In this document: positions 26,970-38,900 of the stretch, piece by piece
Layout of the letters: each line of letters starts with the position of its first letter
Position numbering within the stretch: the stretch's first letter is position 1
Assembly (NCBI GenBank): GCA_014706385.1
Contig: JACGZH010000005.1
Span: 1,426,001 to 1,490,000, forward strand
DNA length: 64,000 nucleotides
Reading direction: 5' to 3'
Origin: Phaffia rhodozyma
Taxonomy: Eukaryota; Basidiomycota; Tremellomycetes; Cystofilobasidiales; Mrakiaceae
Position numbers and translations under genes: made by a program
Notes under the pieces: generated by a model
Told to the model about the DNA's origin: nothing
Databases searched by the model: none
What the model saw: only the letters and a program-made list of their open reading frames with translations

Positions 26970-29924
26970 ATGGCCACCGGTCTACAAAAGATGAAGCTGG
27001 GCAGGAAGTATCCTCAGGTCTCGCCAGCCGATATGGACAACATCATCAATCAATTCGCGTATGTCCGGGGCTCTGTCTTTCTACTCCTTTTCCTTGTTCT
27101 TCTCATTATATCTTGCGGAATCCTCCCTGGAAAAGACGATTACTGAGTAGCAAATGGATCGAGTCCATATCGGAAGCTTACAAGTTCTCTCTTTTTTGCT
27201 CTCTCTGTGTTGGTCTGATACCCAATGGGTCAACCGGATGGATAACTCTTCATCATAATCATCGCACCGCTTTTCTCAGAAAGATCGACGTGGACGAGAA
27301 AGGAAGTCTGGACAAGGCAAAAGTCATCGCAGGCCTTGAGGAATCTGGAGAAGGATCTTACGATCAGGTCTGTCCATCCGTCTCTGGTTTTCTTGAAATC
27401 TTCCCAGCGGACTTTGTAAATGGTTGATGAAGAGATAGATGAGATGAGGGTAGTCATAATCCATCACTCGATAGCTTCATCTAGACGAACGGGAAGAGAA
27501 TGAGCTCCTTGGGATTTACAACATCCATTGACACAACATCTGATTTCTATTGTCCGAAACAGATTCGAGAGACCCTGAAGACCGTCAACATCGATTCGTC
27601 CGGTCGAGTAGAGCTCGAAGATTGGGTTGCGGTGAGCGGCATCTTTTCCTCCCTCCGACTCGTTCTTTTTCCTTTCCTTTTCCGCCCAGATCCGAGAAAC
27701 TTACAGACCAATTGATAAATTTGGATGATCGCAACAGCTCGTCACCTCCCTTCGAGATTCATCCTCCCAGGCGCCCTTGTTGTCCACCAAAGGTGGAAAA
27801 ATCTCGGTGAAGGGAACGGCTGGAAGCAATGCTAGTCACACCATGAACGAGGATGAGCGAGCCAGTTTCACAGCGCACATCAACGGGGTATGATTCCATC
27901 CGTTCCCTTCACATGTTTCTATAACAAGAATGATGCACGGCTGACATTCTCTCATCAACAATATGAGCTTTTAGGTATTGTCTGGAGATAAAGATATCGG
28001 GCATCTTTTGCCCATCCCAGAGCATACTATGCAGATCTTCGACGAAGCTCGAGGTGAGTCTCCCCGTCTCTTTCTATTGTTTCCAATGACCGTTAAGAAC
28101 ATCACGCTGATACTGTCCTTCAATTTAAACTTGTCATAGACGGTTTAATCCTTTGCAAGCTTATCAACGACTCTGTACCCGACACAATCGATGAACGAGT
28201 CCTCAACAAGCCAACTGTCTCAAAAGGCAAGCCAAAAGCGTTGAACGCGTTCCAGATCACGGAAAACAACAACATCGTAATCTCGTCGGCCAAAGGAATC
28301 GGTTGCTCGGTCGTCAACATTGGTCCGAGTGATATCGCGGATGGAACGGAGCATCTCATCCTAGGACTTATGTGGCAAATCATCCGACGGGGCTTGCTCA
28401 GCAAGATTGATATCAAGTATCACCCAGAGTTGTATCGGCTTCTAGATGATGGAGAAACTGTAAGTCATTGAATCTCTGAAGAGTGATCTCAAATCTAGTA
28501 GAGGTTTCGATTGTTAATTTTATCTTCTCTTTTCTTTTCCTTCAGTTGGAAGAGTTCTTGAGACTCCCTCCGGACCAGATTCTACTCAGATGGTTCAACT
28601 TCCATCTCAAAGCTGCTGGATGGCAACGACGGTTCGTTTATTCCAGCATTTTTTTGTAATTTATCTCTCCTGGTCAAATGAAGGCAGATTCTGACAGATG
28701 CCGTTCATCAATCAATCCGTTCATACACTTTCTTAGAGTGACCAACTTCTCAAAAGATGTGAACGATGGAGAAAACTACACTGTTCTACTCAACCAGCTC
28801 AAGCCAGAGCAATGCACTCGAGCGCCTCTTCAAACCAAAGACGTACACCAAAGAGCGGAAGAGGTTCTTCAAAATGCCGACAGGATCGGGTGCCGAAAGT
28901 ATTTGTCGCCTTCGTCCTTGGTGGCAGGAAATCCGAAATTGAACCTTGCATTCGTCGCCAACTTGTTCAACACTTGGCCTTGTCTGGAACCTCTAGATGA
29001 GGCTGAGGCTCCCCCACCGGTAGAGGACTTTGACGCAGAAGGAGAAAGAGAGGCCAGGGTATTTACCCTCTGGTTAAATTCTTTGGATGTCGAGCCTGGA
29101 GTTTACAACTTGTTTGAGGATCTCAAGGTTTGTCTCGTTGTTGACTCTTGTTTATAATGTCTTGAGTTTTGCGCACTTTGCTGATGAAGATCGCTTCTCC
29201 CCTTTTATCCAACCCTCATCATCTCTCCTTAGGATGGATCGGTTATCTTACAAGCGTTCGATAAGGTTGTTCCCGGCTCTGTCATCTGGCGACGAGTGAC
29301 CAAGCCTAAAGAGGGACAAGAAATCTCCCGATTCAAAGCTGTGGAGAACACAAATTATGCAGTCGATCTCGCCCAGGCGAACGGGATGAGGATCGTAGGT
29401 ATTCAGGGGGCGGACATTGTTGATGGAACAAGAACTCTGGTGCTTGGTTTGGTCTGGCAACTCATGCGGTATGCTTCTTTATGCCCATGCTCTATACACT
29501 TGACATGATATACTGACTTGTTTTTCTCTCCTCCCTCTATAGACTCAACATTGACAAGACTTTGGCCTCGATCTCTCGGAACGGGAAGGGGGTAACCGAT
29601 ACTGAAATCGTCAAATGGGCAAACGACACCGTTCAAAAGGCTGGTAAGAGAACATCGATGAGGAGTCTTCGGGATCCGACCCTTCGAACGGGTCACTTCT
29701 TTTTGGATCTAGTCGATAGTTTGAGGCCGGGAATAGTCGATCAGACTTTGGTTGAACAGGGTAACAACGAGGACGAGTGCAAGCTCAACGCTCGACTGGC
29801 CATTTCGGTTCTCCGAAAGTTGGGCGGTGTGGTATTCGTTGTGGCTGAAGATTTAGTAGAGGACAAGCCGAAGCTTCGGTTGACATTTGTGGCTGCTATC
29901 ATGGCTCACTCCATGCAAGTCTGA
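26970..29924 (+). CDS. SAC6: Fimbrin (plastin), actin-bundling protein
   Basis: Crosslinks actin filaments in cortical patches and rings. The start MATGLQKMKLGRKYPQVS leads into two EF-hand-like segments (KIDVDEKGSLDKAKVI and NIDSSGRVELEDWV), then four calponin-homology domains arranged as two actin-binding units: LPIPEHTMQIFDEARDGLIL with NAFQITENNNIVISSAKGIG and GTEHLILGLMWQIIRRGLL; WFNFHLKAAGWQRRVTNFSKD; FTLWLNSLDVEPGVYNLFED with VVPGSVIWRRVTKPKEG; and VKWANDTVQKAGKRTSMRSL. It ends LRLTFVAAIMAHSMQV, as fimbrins usually do, at TGA 29922-29924. Length (about 640 residues) matches the family. The first EF-hand has Lys at ligand position 12 and the second Asn/Asp at the ends, so Ca2+ control is probably weak or absent. 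Confidence 0.96.
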
Positions 29925-30272
29925 ATGATGAAATATCTCTCTTTCATTGATGCTTGCTTCAGATTCTTGCCTTGTTCTACCTTGACTCTTTCGAGCATTA
30001 TCATGCCTCCTTCCCTTCCGTCTTGATTCTTTACTTGAATGTCGATGTCTTTATTCTATTTGTAAGATCCGAAATTCTGCCATTCATGTCTTTTCTTATC
30101 GATCCGAGTCTTTTCATCGATTTCGTACCAGGAAGGCGACGTGACCAAAAGAACGAATAACTGCGAATGATGGGAAGTACGACGAGGCGCATTCATATGA
30201 TTGATGAAGGTTTAACGTATACTTCGATTGGCCGATCAAACCCTGATAAGACAAAAAACACATCGATGTATA
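29925..30272. other. Convergent intergenic region, fimbrin / Bin3 gene
   Basis: These 348 bp lie between facing stop codons; T-rich on the left. An ORF (29954-30160) here looks like 3'UTR noise. Nothing else seen. Confidence 0.45.
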
Positions 30273-31306
30273 TTAGCGATTGAACAAGAACTCATCCAAG
30301 CAATACGTTCGAGACACACCTTTGAGCTCCTCATCCGCTTCGCCCTCACCTTCCATTCTATCCTCCCCCGGTCCGGCTCTCAACGCACCTGCTCTCTTGA
30401 ATCCTAAGCCAACGAGAGCATCTCCAAAGTCTTCGGGTCTCAGTTTCAAGGTCTTCAGATTAGATCGTAAACGTGACCCGTCTGGTGAGTTTGCAGAACC
30501 AGCTTTCTTGGCGGCGTCTTTGTAACCTTTGAAGGATTGAGGCTCGAGGACTAGTCGACCGCCTGGGGTAAGATGGGTGTAGATCTTTTTGAAAAACGCC
30601 ATCAAACCAGAGTCGGCATGGTGCAGGTGAATCCATTTAGTGAGCGAAAGTCTGGGTGATAAAACCAAAGGTTCGTCGTGAGAAAAGAATATCCTGAGAG
30701 CTGATCGGAAGCAGGAGGAGCAAAACGGCACGAACGCCAAAATGAGATCATAACCAGCTTGATCCTCCTCTAAAGTATCAACCACCCAGTCAGCCGCTCT
30801 GAATGAGATGTTTCGAGGAAACCCTGTTCTTGAACTTGGCCTGGACTCAGACAACGGGATAAACCCATGTATTTTTGGGAGCGCAATAGGAAAATAGTTC
30901 GGCTGAGGAACAGTGGGATAATTCTCATCGACCGAGGGAGCTTGTAGAGAATGGACGTAGGCGAGATGAGTCTCGCATCGTTTGATTAAGCTTGGATCGA
31001 TATCTACGCCGAGTACAGATTCAGGAGACATTCTCTGAGCTATGCATTCTCATAAGAACAGGTTGAAGTCAACATCACACACCTCAAGGGGAAAGCTCTT
31101 AAATCAGACAAATGAATGAATCTACCGATCTCAACACTGACGAACCCAGCGTTGCATCCTATATCAAGCACCTTCTTACTCTGAATCCACTCGAGAGGCA
31201 GAAGATCTACCCTACGATCTCCAACAATAAGAGAAGCCTGCCGCTTGGTGTAGTAATTTGAATAATTTCCATGTGCGTTGTTTGCCGACATGGTGTTGGG
31301 GAACAC
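30273..31306 (-). CDS. Bin3-type RNA methyltransferase (MePCE/Bmc1 homologue)
   Basis: Bin3 proteins put a methyl cap on the 5' gamma-phosphate of small RNAs (7SK in animals; in fission yeast Bmc1 associates with telomerase RNA and U6). The N-terminus carries the family motif HGNYSNYYTKR, then LPLEWIQSKKVLDIGCNAGF (SAM motif I), SVEIGR, SPESVLGVDIDPSLIKRCE (motif II), ISFRAADWV, DLILAF, SLTKWIHLHHADSGLMAFFK and LTPGGRLVLEPQSFKGYKDA, the hallmark Bin3 block. It ends YCLDEFLFNR. Two in-frame starts, 31306 and 31291, are possible; MSANNAHGNY from 31291 is equally good. The nearby HAD gene starts only about 95 bp away on the other strand, so they must share a promoter. The RNA target cannot be told from sequence. 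Confidence 0.9.
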
Positions 31307-31401
31307 CAGCGTTACGGCGAGATGTAAAACAAGTTTTCTTTCTCAAACGAAACGACTCGCGCTTCTTTGCACAACCACCATCATATATCCATCTATCTAT
31401 C
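31307..31401. promoter_or_regulatory. Very short bidirectional promoter, Bin3 / HAD genes
   Basis: Only about 95-110 bp separate the two start codons. The stretch includes TTTCTTTCTCAAACG and an A/T-rich CATATATCCATCTATCTATC just before ATG 31402. No consensus TATA or CCAAT box stands out. Confidence 0.5.
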
Positions 31402-32712
31402 ATGTCGAACGAGGAAAAGCAACAAATTGATTATGTTATCTTTGACATGGTTAGTCTGTCATATATCTCTAGATGGCATTCGAAAGATGTTCAAGATTGA
31501 TGTAACATACCTTCATGGGAATGTAAGGTAGGATGGCACGCTCATTGACACGGAAACCATCTACACGAAAGGTAGGTAGTTTTGGCGCGTCCATCAGATT
31601 GAGATAATCCCGATGTTTGCTATTGATCTACTCATATTGACAAAGCTCCACTTGCCTTGGGATGTTGTGGCAATCAGTCACCAATGATATTCTTGCTCGG
31701 TATGGGCAGACAATGTCCTGGAGCATCAAGTCTGGCTTGATGGGTCTCCGTGAGTGATATTCTCCCGTCCAATATCTTGCAAACCAGCCGTGGTTGACGA
31801 CATCTATGCCACAGCTTACCATGCTTTTTACCCCTTTTCCAGCCGCACTTGCTTCCGCTCAGAAGTTGTTTTCGTGCTACCCTGAAGGGACGTTTCCTCC
31901 GGAATACACTCCTGAGGCCTATCTAGATGAGAGAATTCGTTTGCAAGACGCTGCTTTTAGAGTCGTCCAGCCATTGCCTGGCGCGGTCAAGCTAATCGAG
32001 GATTTGAGAGATTCCGGTATCCCAATGGCACTTGCCACAGGAAGCACTATCGAAGGGGTCAAGACCAAAACTGTTCGTTGCTCCATTATTGAGTCTTTTA
32101 TACTTAGGATCGCTTCAACACACCAATAGCTCATCAACCGTCGACCAACGGTAATTTATGGTTCTTTGTCATTTGACATTTATCTTCGTTGGAGTAGTCA
32201 CATCTTCCTCTTTTCGAACATTTCCATCCTCATGTCCTCACCTCCGACTCTCCACCTGTCGCTCCCTCGACCGAACCAACCCGGGGAAAGCCCGCTCCAG
32301 ACATCTTCCTTGCCGCTGCTCGATCACTCGGGTTTGACGTCGGCGTAAATGAAAGCGAAGGTGTATCGGAACAAGAGAAAGCGGTCAGAAAGAGAGGACT
32401 GGTGTTTGAAGATGCGTTGCCAGGTGTTCAGGCTGCTTTGAGAGCGGGAATGAATGGTTCGTACTTACCTTTACTTATTGATTTATTATTTTTTTTGATC
32501 AACTTGGAAGCCATCACTATACATACTCACAATATGAACAACGTGGTTTCACTCTTCAACGCGTTCTGTATTGATTGATCATAGTGTGCTGGATCCCAGA
32601 TCCAGAGCTCTTGGCATTTAACTCCGGTGCTTCAGAGGGAGCCCACCAAGTCTTGACCTCGTTGGAGGAGTTTGATTTGGCCCGATGGGGGCTCGGAAGT
32701 TCCAAAGACTAG
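31402..32712 (+). CDS. HAD-superfamily phosphatase, HDHD1/pseudouridine-5'-phosphatase-like
   Basis: The start MSNEEKQQIDYVIFDM joins over an intron to DGTLIDTETIYTK, giving the HAD motif I FDMDGTLIDTE with both catalytic Asp. The cap segment is VTNDILARYGQTMSWSIKSG and AQKLFSCYPEGTFPPEYTPE. Motif II is PMALATGS; SHLPLFEHFHPHVLTSDSP follows; motif III is RGKPAPDIFL; motif IV is LVFEDALPGVQAALRAGMN. The stop is TAG 32710-32712. The 'DxDG-L-DTE-Y' start and order match HDHD1-type enzymes, which dephosphorylate pseudouridine 5'-monophosphate, but related HADs act on glycerol- or sugar-phosphates, so the substrate is inferred. A short candidate exon near 32130-32150 is probably intronic, since KTKT joins SHLPLF in phase. 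Confidence 0.88.
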
Positions 32713-33230
32713 TTCTACAGTGAAAACTCTTTCTTGGCTGTACCGGCCGATACTCCTTTGTCGTTTGTGATGATGTTCCTTCTCTTTTCAAGAAGGCGAA
32801 GGAGAAAGGACAGTCTGCTCGAACGCACCGTTCACATGTGGTTGGACTATTAAATGTATAGCACTGACAATTCAGTGTAAATACATCGACGAATCAGATA
32901 GTTCTACACAAACTTATGTGCTTGATGACTTGCAAACCTAGACATCATTGAATGATCGACATCAGAGTGACGATATCAACCAAACTGATCCGAAACGGAA
33001 TGTTTGAGGTGAACACGAACAAGATATGAACATTTTCTTATCTAATCTTAATACGTCATCGACCGATCTCGACATACCCGATTTATTTTCCTTCCCGATC
33101 GTCATAAACATGAACGACTTTACAACTATCCGTTCTTCCACTACCACTACCACCACCATCATCGTCGTCGTAGCCACTCATCACCATCCCTTCAGAACCC
33201 TCGACCGAAAGAAAATAACTGTCACGGACC
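32713..33230. promoter_or_regulatory. Tandem intergenic region, HAD gene to FAD oxidoreductase
   Basis: These 518 bp hold the HAD 3'UTR and the FAD gene leader. A trinucleotide (ACC/ATC/GTC)n tract runs at about 33136-33180. A 70-codon ORF from 33026 crosses this tract and overlaps the next start codon. Confidence 0.4.
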
Positions 33231-35563
33231 ATGCCTGATCGCAAGCGAATCTGTATCATGTACGCTTTTCCTTTCTTCCATGTTTCTCATTATCCGCGCA
33301 CTCTTCGATCTTACGGGAGGGATTGGCAAAGTTCAACGTGTAAAATAGCTGATCCCGATCGATCATAACTCCCCTTTGTCAACCTGTCTGTGCTGTCCTT
33401 GCTCCCAACTGTAGTGGGGCTGGTGCGGCCGGTATGTCTACCGCCTTGGCATTCTCAGCTCATCCAGATAGGTATCATATCACCGTGTTCGACAAAGAAG
33501 AGGTAGCTGGAGGTATGGCCACCTCTGCTGATTTAGAGTTCAAGGAAGGATCGAAAGACCAAGAGAGTGAGAGAGTAGGAAGCAATTGGGTTAATGATGG
33601 AGTTCAGGGGTGCAGTCCCGCATTTTACAAGTGAGTATAACCTATTTCGATAAGATTTCTTGTGAAATAACACTAAGTCGGTAGTCACTTCTTTTACTTA
33701 TGTGCGTACTTTGAACCCAATCAGCACGATCAAGGTGCTGGATATGCTCGGATACCAAGGGACAGAGGTCAACATGCAGATCTCATTCGGAAAAGGAGAA
33801 GAAGAATTTTGGACAAATGTTTTCCCGTCGTCTCTCATCGAGCGCTTCAAGTCCGATATTGCCAAGTTCGGCCGGGTCCTCAAGGTGATCCAGGTCTCGG
33901 AGCCAATTTTCGTCTTCGTCTCTGTTCAGAAACTTCTCAAGATCTTCTTGTTTGACAAAGAATTCGGAGACCTCATTGTGTATCCCCTGGTCGCGCTATT
34001 CTTTGTCAGTTTGTACATCATGTTGAACTCATCATGTACCCTAGGCGATTCGGAGCTTAATTCTCATCCGTTTATTTTGCATTTTGTTAACAGGGAACCG
34101 GCAACCAAACTCCTTTTATCCCTTCGACGATACTTTCGAGAGTATTTTCCGATCCGTCAATGAAACTCTTCGAATTTTCTTCAGAGACGTTTTTGGATTC
34201 CGTTCCAAAGATGATGGCTTTCCCTCGGCTATCCTTGGTCTATAAACGTTGGCAAGAGGAAGTCAGTCTTCGAGCCGGAAAGGATGGGGTCACTTGGGGT
34301 CTCGGAAAAGAGATCGCAGAGATTGTTACTAGGTCAAGCAAAGGCAAGGACGGGAAATGTATCATCCGATGGAAAGAAGGAGAGGACGAAGGTACTGAGG
34401 CTTTCGATGAAATCGTGTTTGCTTGCGGTAAGTATACCTTTCTTATCCTTTTTGTCAAGGGATGGTCGCAAACCAACGCATACTGACTATCTATGTTTGA
34501 TCTATCAAAGATGCCGATGCTGCTCTCAAGATCCTCGGAAAACAAGCTACGTGGAGAGAAAAGTTTGTACTTGGAAACGTTAAATAGTAAGTCTGCATCT
34601 CAACCTGATATTTTGCACACTTGTTTGAGATCAGTGCTAAGTTCTGTTTGAGTTATTGAAGTCTTTACGATGTAACTTACACCCATCAAGACGCCGAGTA
34701 CATGCAAAAAGTATCACATTCTTATTGTCCTTCGTTTCTCAGCTGAACACTTGACTGATCAGCTTGTTTGAATAAATTCGTTTGGTAGTACTACGAGCTT
34801 AAAGAGCCAAAAAACCTAAAATCCGACAATGCTGGCGGAGAAGACCAGCAGCCTTGGAATCCTCTGTACTTTATTCATAGTTATCCAGAGGACCGGAAAA
34901 AGCTTGAGATGAGTTTTGACTTGACCGTCTGTGAGTTTTAGTCTTCAAGTTCGTTGTAGGATTTGAAATTTGGCTGAAAACATTTCTGTGGTCTCATAGA
35001 TCAACCTCAATTCGAGAATCAGACCAAGGCGGGTCCTAAGCGAGAGTGGGATGAATCTGACAAGGCAAAGCAGCCTGAGAGAGAGGTTGGAGACCATGTT
35101 TTTCAGACTATCGTTCGTCTTTATATCCTTATCTTTTAATCTTGACGCCATATACCCCGACGAGACTCAACTGGGGATTAAATTGATTCTTCATGATTGG
35201 CGCGAGTTTTAGTTTTTAAACAAAGAGGATTCCGAACATTGGACGGTCAATGACATCCGAAAGGAGAAGATTCTTGGTATAAAATGGTGGAAGCAGCAAT
35301 CTCATCGATGGCAACACTACATCGGCTGTGTAGCTTTGATGATGTTCATCAACGGAAAGAATCACACAAGATATGCAGGAGCTTGGACGGTTCTCAACAT
35401 GCACGAGATTGCTGTCACTTCCGGATTCGCAGCCGCTTACTCTCTGGGAGCTGACTATCTCTTCTCCGGCGACAAGGACGCGTCAAGATTGTTCAAGCTA
35501 GTTGTTGGGATCAGTTATGGATCTAGAGTCCGAAAATCTGATCGGTCAGGTTTATTGGCTTAA
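33231..35563 (+). CDS. FAD-dependent amine-oxidase-like oxidoreductase
   Basis: Exon 1 (MPDRKRICI) joins exon 2 in phase to give RICIIGAGAAGMSTALAF, the GxGxxG FAD-binding fold, followed by YHITVFDKEEVAGGMATSA. Further blocks are GSNWVNDGVQGCSPAFYNT, EPIFVFVSVQKLLKIF, FGDLIVYPLVALFFGTGNQT, FEIVFACDADAALKILG-like (about 34400-34560), PWNPLYFIHSYPEDRKK, then the C-terminal AWTVLNMHEIAVTSGFAAAY, the second FAD-contact motif typical of this basidiomycete family, ending SGLLA. The family is flavin-containing amine oxidase superfamily, often annotated only as FAD/NAD(P)-binding; the substrate is unknown. Two hydrophobic stretches (EPIFV... and LIVYPLVALFF) may dip into membrane. The protein converges with Sen1. 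Confidence 0.85.
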
Positions 35564-35997
35564 TCAAAACTTGATTCAATCTAGTGGTGTTTTTTTCTCC
35601 ATCTTCCTATTTAATTGTCGAGTTTCTCAAACTGTAATTCCCTTTTCGTTCTGTAACGACTCATGTATCTATAATATGTGATTATGCGAAATCGTTCTGA
35701 TTTGAATCTGTAGTTCTGAAACATGGTATCAAGAGTTGAGCGGGGAGATAAGGGCTATGCAAGTGGTAATAGTATCGTTAGTGATAAGTGTACAGAGACA
35801 GAATGTGTGATATCTTCACGAATGTAAAACAAAAGGAAGAACAAGAGTCGAGACGATTATCTATATGAAAGAACTGATAGATGATGAAAGGCAAGAAAAA
35901 AAAGATGTGCGGATAACTGAGAAGATGTGTGGACAATTGAGAAGGGTGAGAAAAAGCAGTATGAAATGGAAGAGCAAGATAGAGTGCAAACCTCATC
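35564..35997. other. Convergent intergenic region, FAD gene / SEN1
   Basis: These 434 bp lie between facing stop codons. T-rich left part, A/G-rich right part, consistent with two 3'UTRs. No other feature seen. Confidence 0.45.
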
Positions 35998-38900
35998 TTA
36001 TCTTTTTCTCCCGGGTGGACCCCCAGGTCGACGAACAAAGGCGGCAAACTTTGCCTTAGCAGAAGCGCTGTCGTTCGCTGGGGCGTCGGATGAAACAAAA
36101 GGTGGTAGAATGGACGAAGTGGTCGTGGGATTTGTCTTTGGTGTTGTCTTCGGGATCGTCGAAGGCAGTGGTTGAGCGGGATGTGGCTTTACAATCTATC
36201 GGAGGAAAACATAGTGTTGAGCCAAACAATCAGAAACTGAGGCAGACATATTGAATCAAGACAACAAGGGTCGAGTGCATACCTTTCGCTTTGGAGGAAT
36301 GAACAGATTAGGAGCTTCTCTTGCTTTAGGAACAGATCCTTTCTTTCTAGGCCCGACAGGTGGTACTCGATTTCGATGTCCATCATCCGACATGGCCATC
36401 GGACCTGGTGAAGAAGACCGTCCTCCTTCAGAGGACGCTTTCGAACTTTGATGCTCTACAAAAGGCTTTCGCTTCTTGAAAGGAGGAAGAATGTCTGCCT
36501 GTTCGACGTCGCTCGATGGGTGATCGTCGATAATATTCGGCTTATTCTCTTCCTCAATCCCATTCGTCAAACTTGCCTTAGGGTTCCTTGTAATTTCCGG
36601 GAGATTCATCTTGGAAGAAAGCTCAGGTTTCACCGGTGCGTTAACGTTGGAGCCACTGGGTCGACTCCGTTTAAGATGAGAATGAGCTTGTGAGATTTCT
36701 TTTGGTGTCGAAAGTTCAATTAATGAAGGCCCGGGAGAATTGGCTTTTAGCATGGCTGCAGGTGCCGACGGAGGAGAGCGAGGAGGTAGCGCAACCGGAG
36801 GTGGAATGGGAGCTGACGTAACCAGCGGTGCAGCGGAATTGATATCTACTCTAGGCGCAGAAGAGAATGAAAAGTACTGATGATACTGATAGGACGAGTT
36901 CAAAACATAGAACGCTATTAATCTCAGGATCGTGCAAAATCAAAATCAAGGAACGTAGGCGTACGTCCAACATAGCTCCTCGTTGCTTGGCATCATTCAC
37001 GATGCCATACCATTGGGCCCCTCCTCCTTCCAAGGTAGGAGCATGCCCAATGATGAACAGCGAAGACTTAGCTCGCGTCAGAGCGACGTTCATACGCCTC
37101 GAATCCTTCAGGAAACCTATTCCTGCATTTGATCCAGGCGCACCAGCACGAACACATGAAAGAATGATGATATCCTTTTCTTGACCTTGGAAACCATCAA
37201 CCGTGTTGAAACTATCGCCAAAAGAGGGATCAGTTTTCGAATCCTGTATGAGCTCAAACGTTCAACTAAAAAAACGTACTCTACTGTAGAAGTAATTCCT
37301 CTTCCGTACTGAGAGCTGAACACTCGAATGAGTTCTCGTTTTTGCTCCTTGTACATCGTGACGATACCAATCCGATAATCGAAATCGACAGAGGGGAACT
37401 GGCTCTTCAAGTTACTATAAATATTGAGCGCAACGGTAGCTTCTGCAGTATTTTTGAGAGAGTGACCGAGAGAACCAGCCATCTCTCGACTCGAATTGAC
37501 GTTGTAAAACCTATAAGGAGAAAAGGCGGAAGATGCGTGCCATGGTTGAATTGTCTTTTTCGCCATCTCTGGGCCATCAGCAAGACGTCCGTCGTAAAAG
37601 ACTTTGCTTGGTAGTTTACTGATATCAGGATGCATACGGTATTGGATGCTATTGTGAGAGAAAGATGAAACATGAGTAGCAAGTTCAGTGATGATGAAAT
37701 GCAAAATAGACACAGGTACCTACCTGAGCAAATGAACATTTTGTGGAGCTCGACGTTGAATTCGAACGAAGAGTGATTCAGAATAGTTGTACCTATCTGC
37801 TGTCTGTGATAAGACAGTCGGTGGAAGCTGGTTTGGATCTTGAATGATGTCGATTTACCAATGTATACAACCATCAATAATTTTCATCAAGCTGCGATAT
37901 ACGTGGGTGCAATGAAAAGATAATAACATACCTCCAACCATGATACACCGTTTGCATTCATATTTCAATGGGATCAAAGCGCTCAATTCAACAGCTTGAG
38001 CTGCCTCGTCAATGATGACCGTTTCAAAATTACAAGAACTAAGCAGGTCATGTCCTGCTCCAGAAAGCGTCGTACAAACGATGTCGGCCTCGTTGATGAC
38101 GTCCTGTCGAGCCTTTCTTCTAGCGGCATTCATCGATCTGTTGGCATCTCGGTCTTGATCCTTGGCTTTGTTGAGCTGAGAGGTAATGACCGTTCGACGA
38201 GAGTTGATTTTCATGATATCATCTTCCAATGCGCGCGATTTTTGGGCATCATCTTCGAACTGCTTCAGTTGGTCGACTTTCAAGTTTCGAAGCGCGATGA
38301 GCTCGTTGAGTTCTTTTCGTATCCTTTCCACGTCGGCTGCGCCATCGTTCTTGGTCGAACTTGCTCCGTTGAGTTTTTGTTCAACCAGCTCATCAAGAGC
38401 TACGTCCTTGACAGCGATGTTGATGGCGTCGTCGTTTCCAACTCGGACAATCTTCGGAACAATAATCTTTCCCGAGGACGAACGAAGACCTTCCTTCAAT
38501 CGTTTGGCGACTTCATCGATAGCAGCATTGGAGGGAGCGCACACGAGAATTTTGAGAGGAGGCGAAGTCTCCTCATTCCGTTTTGTACTGCCAATACTGG
38601 TTACGGGTGGCGGCCTGTCCGATAAAAACTTTCCTACGAGACCAGAGATTGTCTTTGTCTTTCCTGTTCCTGGCGGTCTATAGATCCAAAACAATAAAAG
38701 TTTACGATGAGTTTACGTCTCGATGAGGATTGATCCACAGCGAGTATACGTCAAGTGAAACTCACCCTTGAATCAGCACGAAGCCGGTCGTTCTCTGATC
38801 CATTGCGGCGAGAACGGCTTTTGCTTGTGGCTCATTGACTGCATAAGTCTTCATAGCCTCCTGAATATCTCGACTAGAGAATTGGAGAGGCGGGAAAGAT

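Noticed and set aside
37996..38683. Long + strand ORFs (209 and 165 codons) opposite the helicase core of SEN1
   Set aside because: Antisense shadows of strongly conserved helicase motifs on the minus strand.
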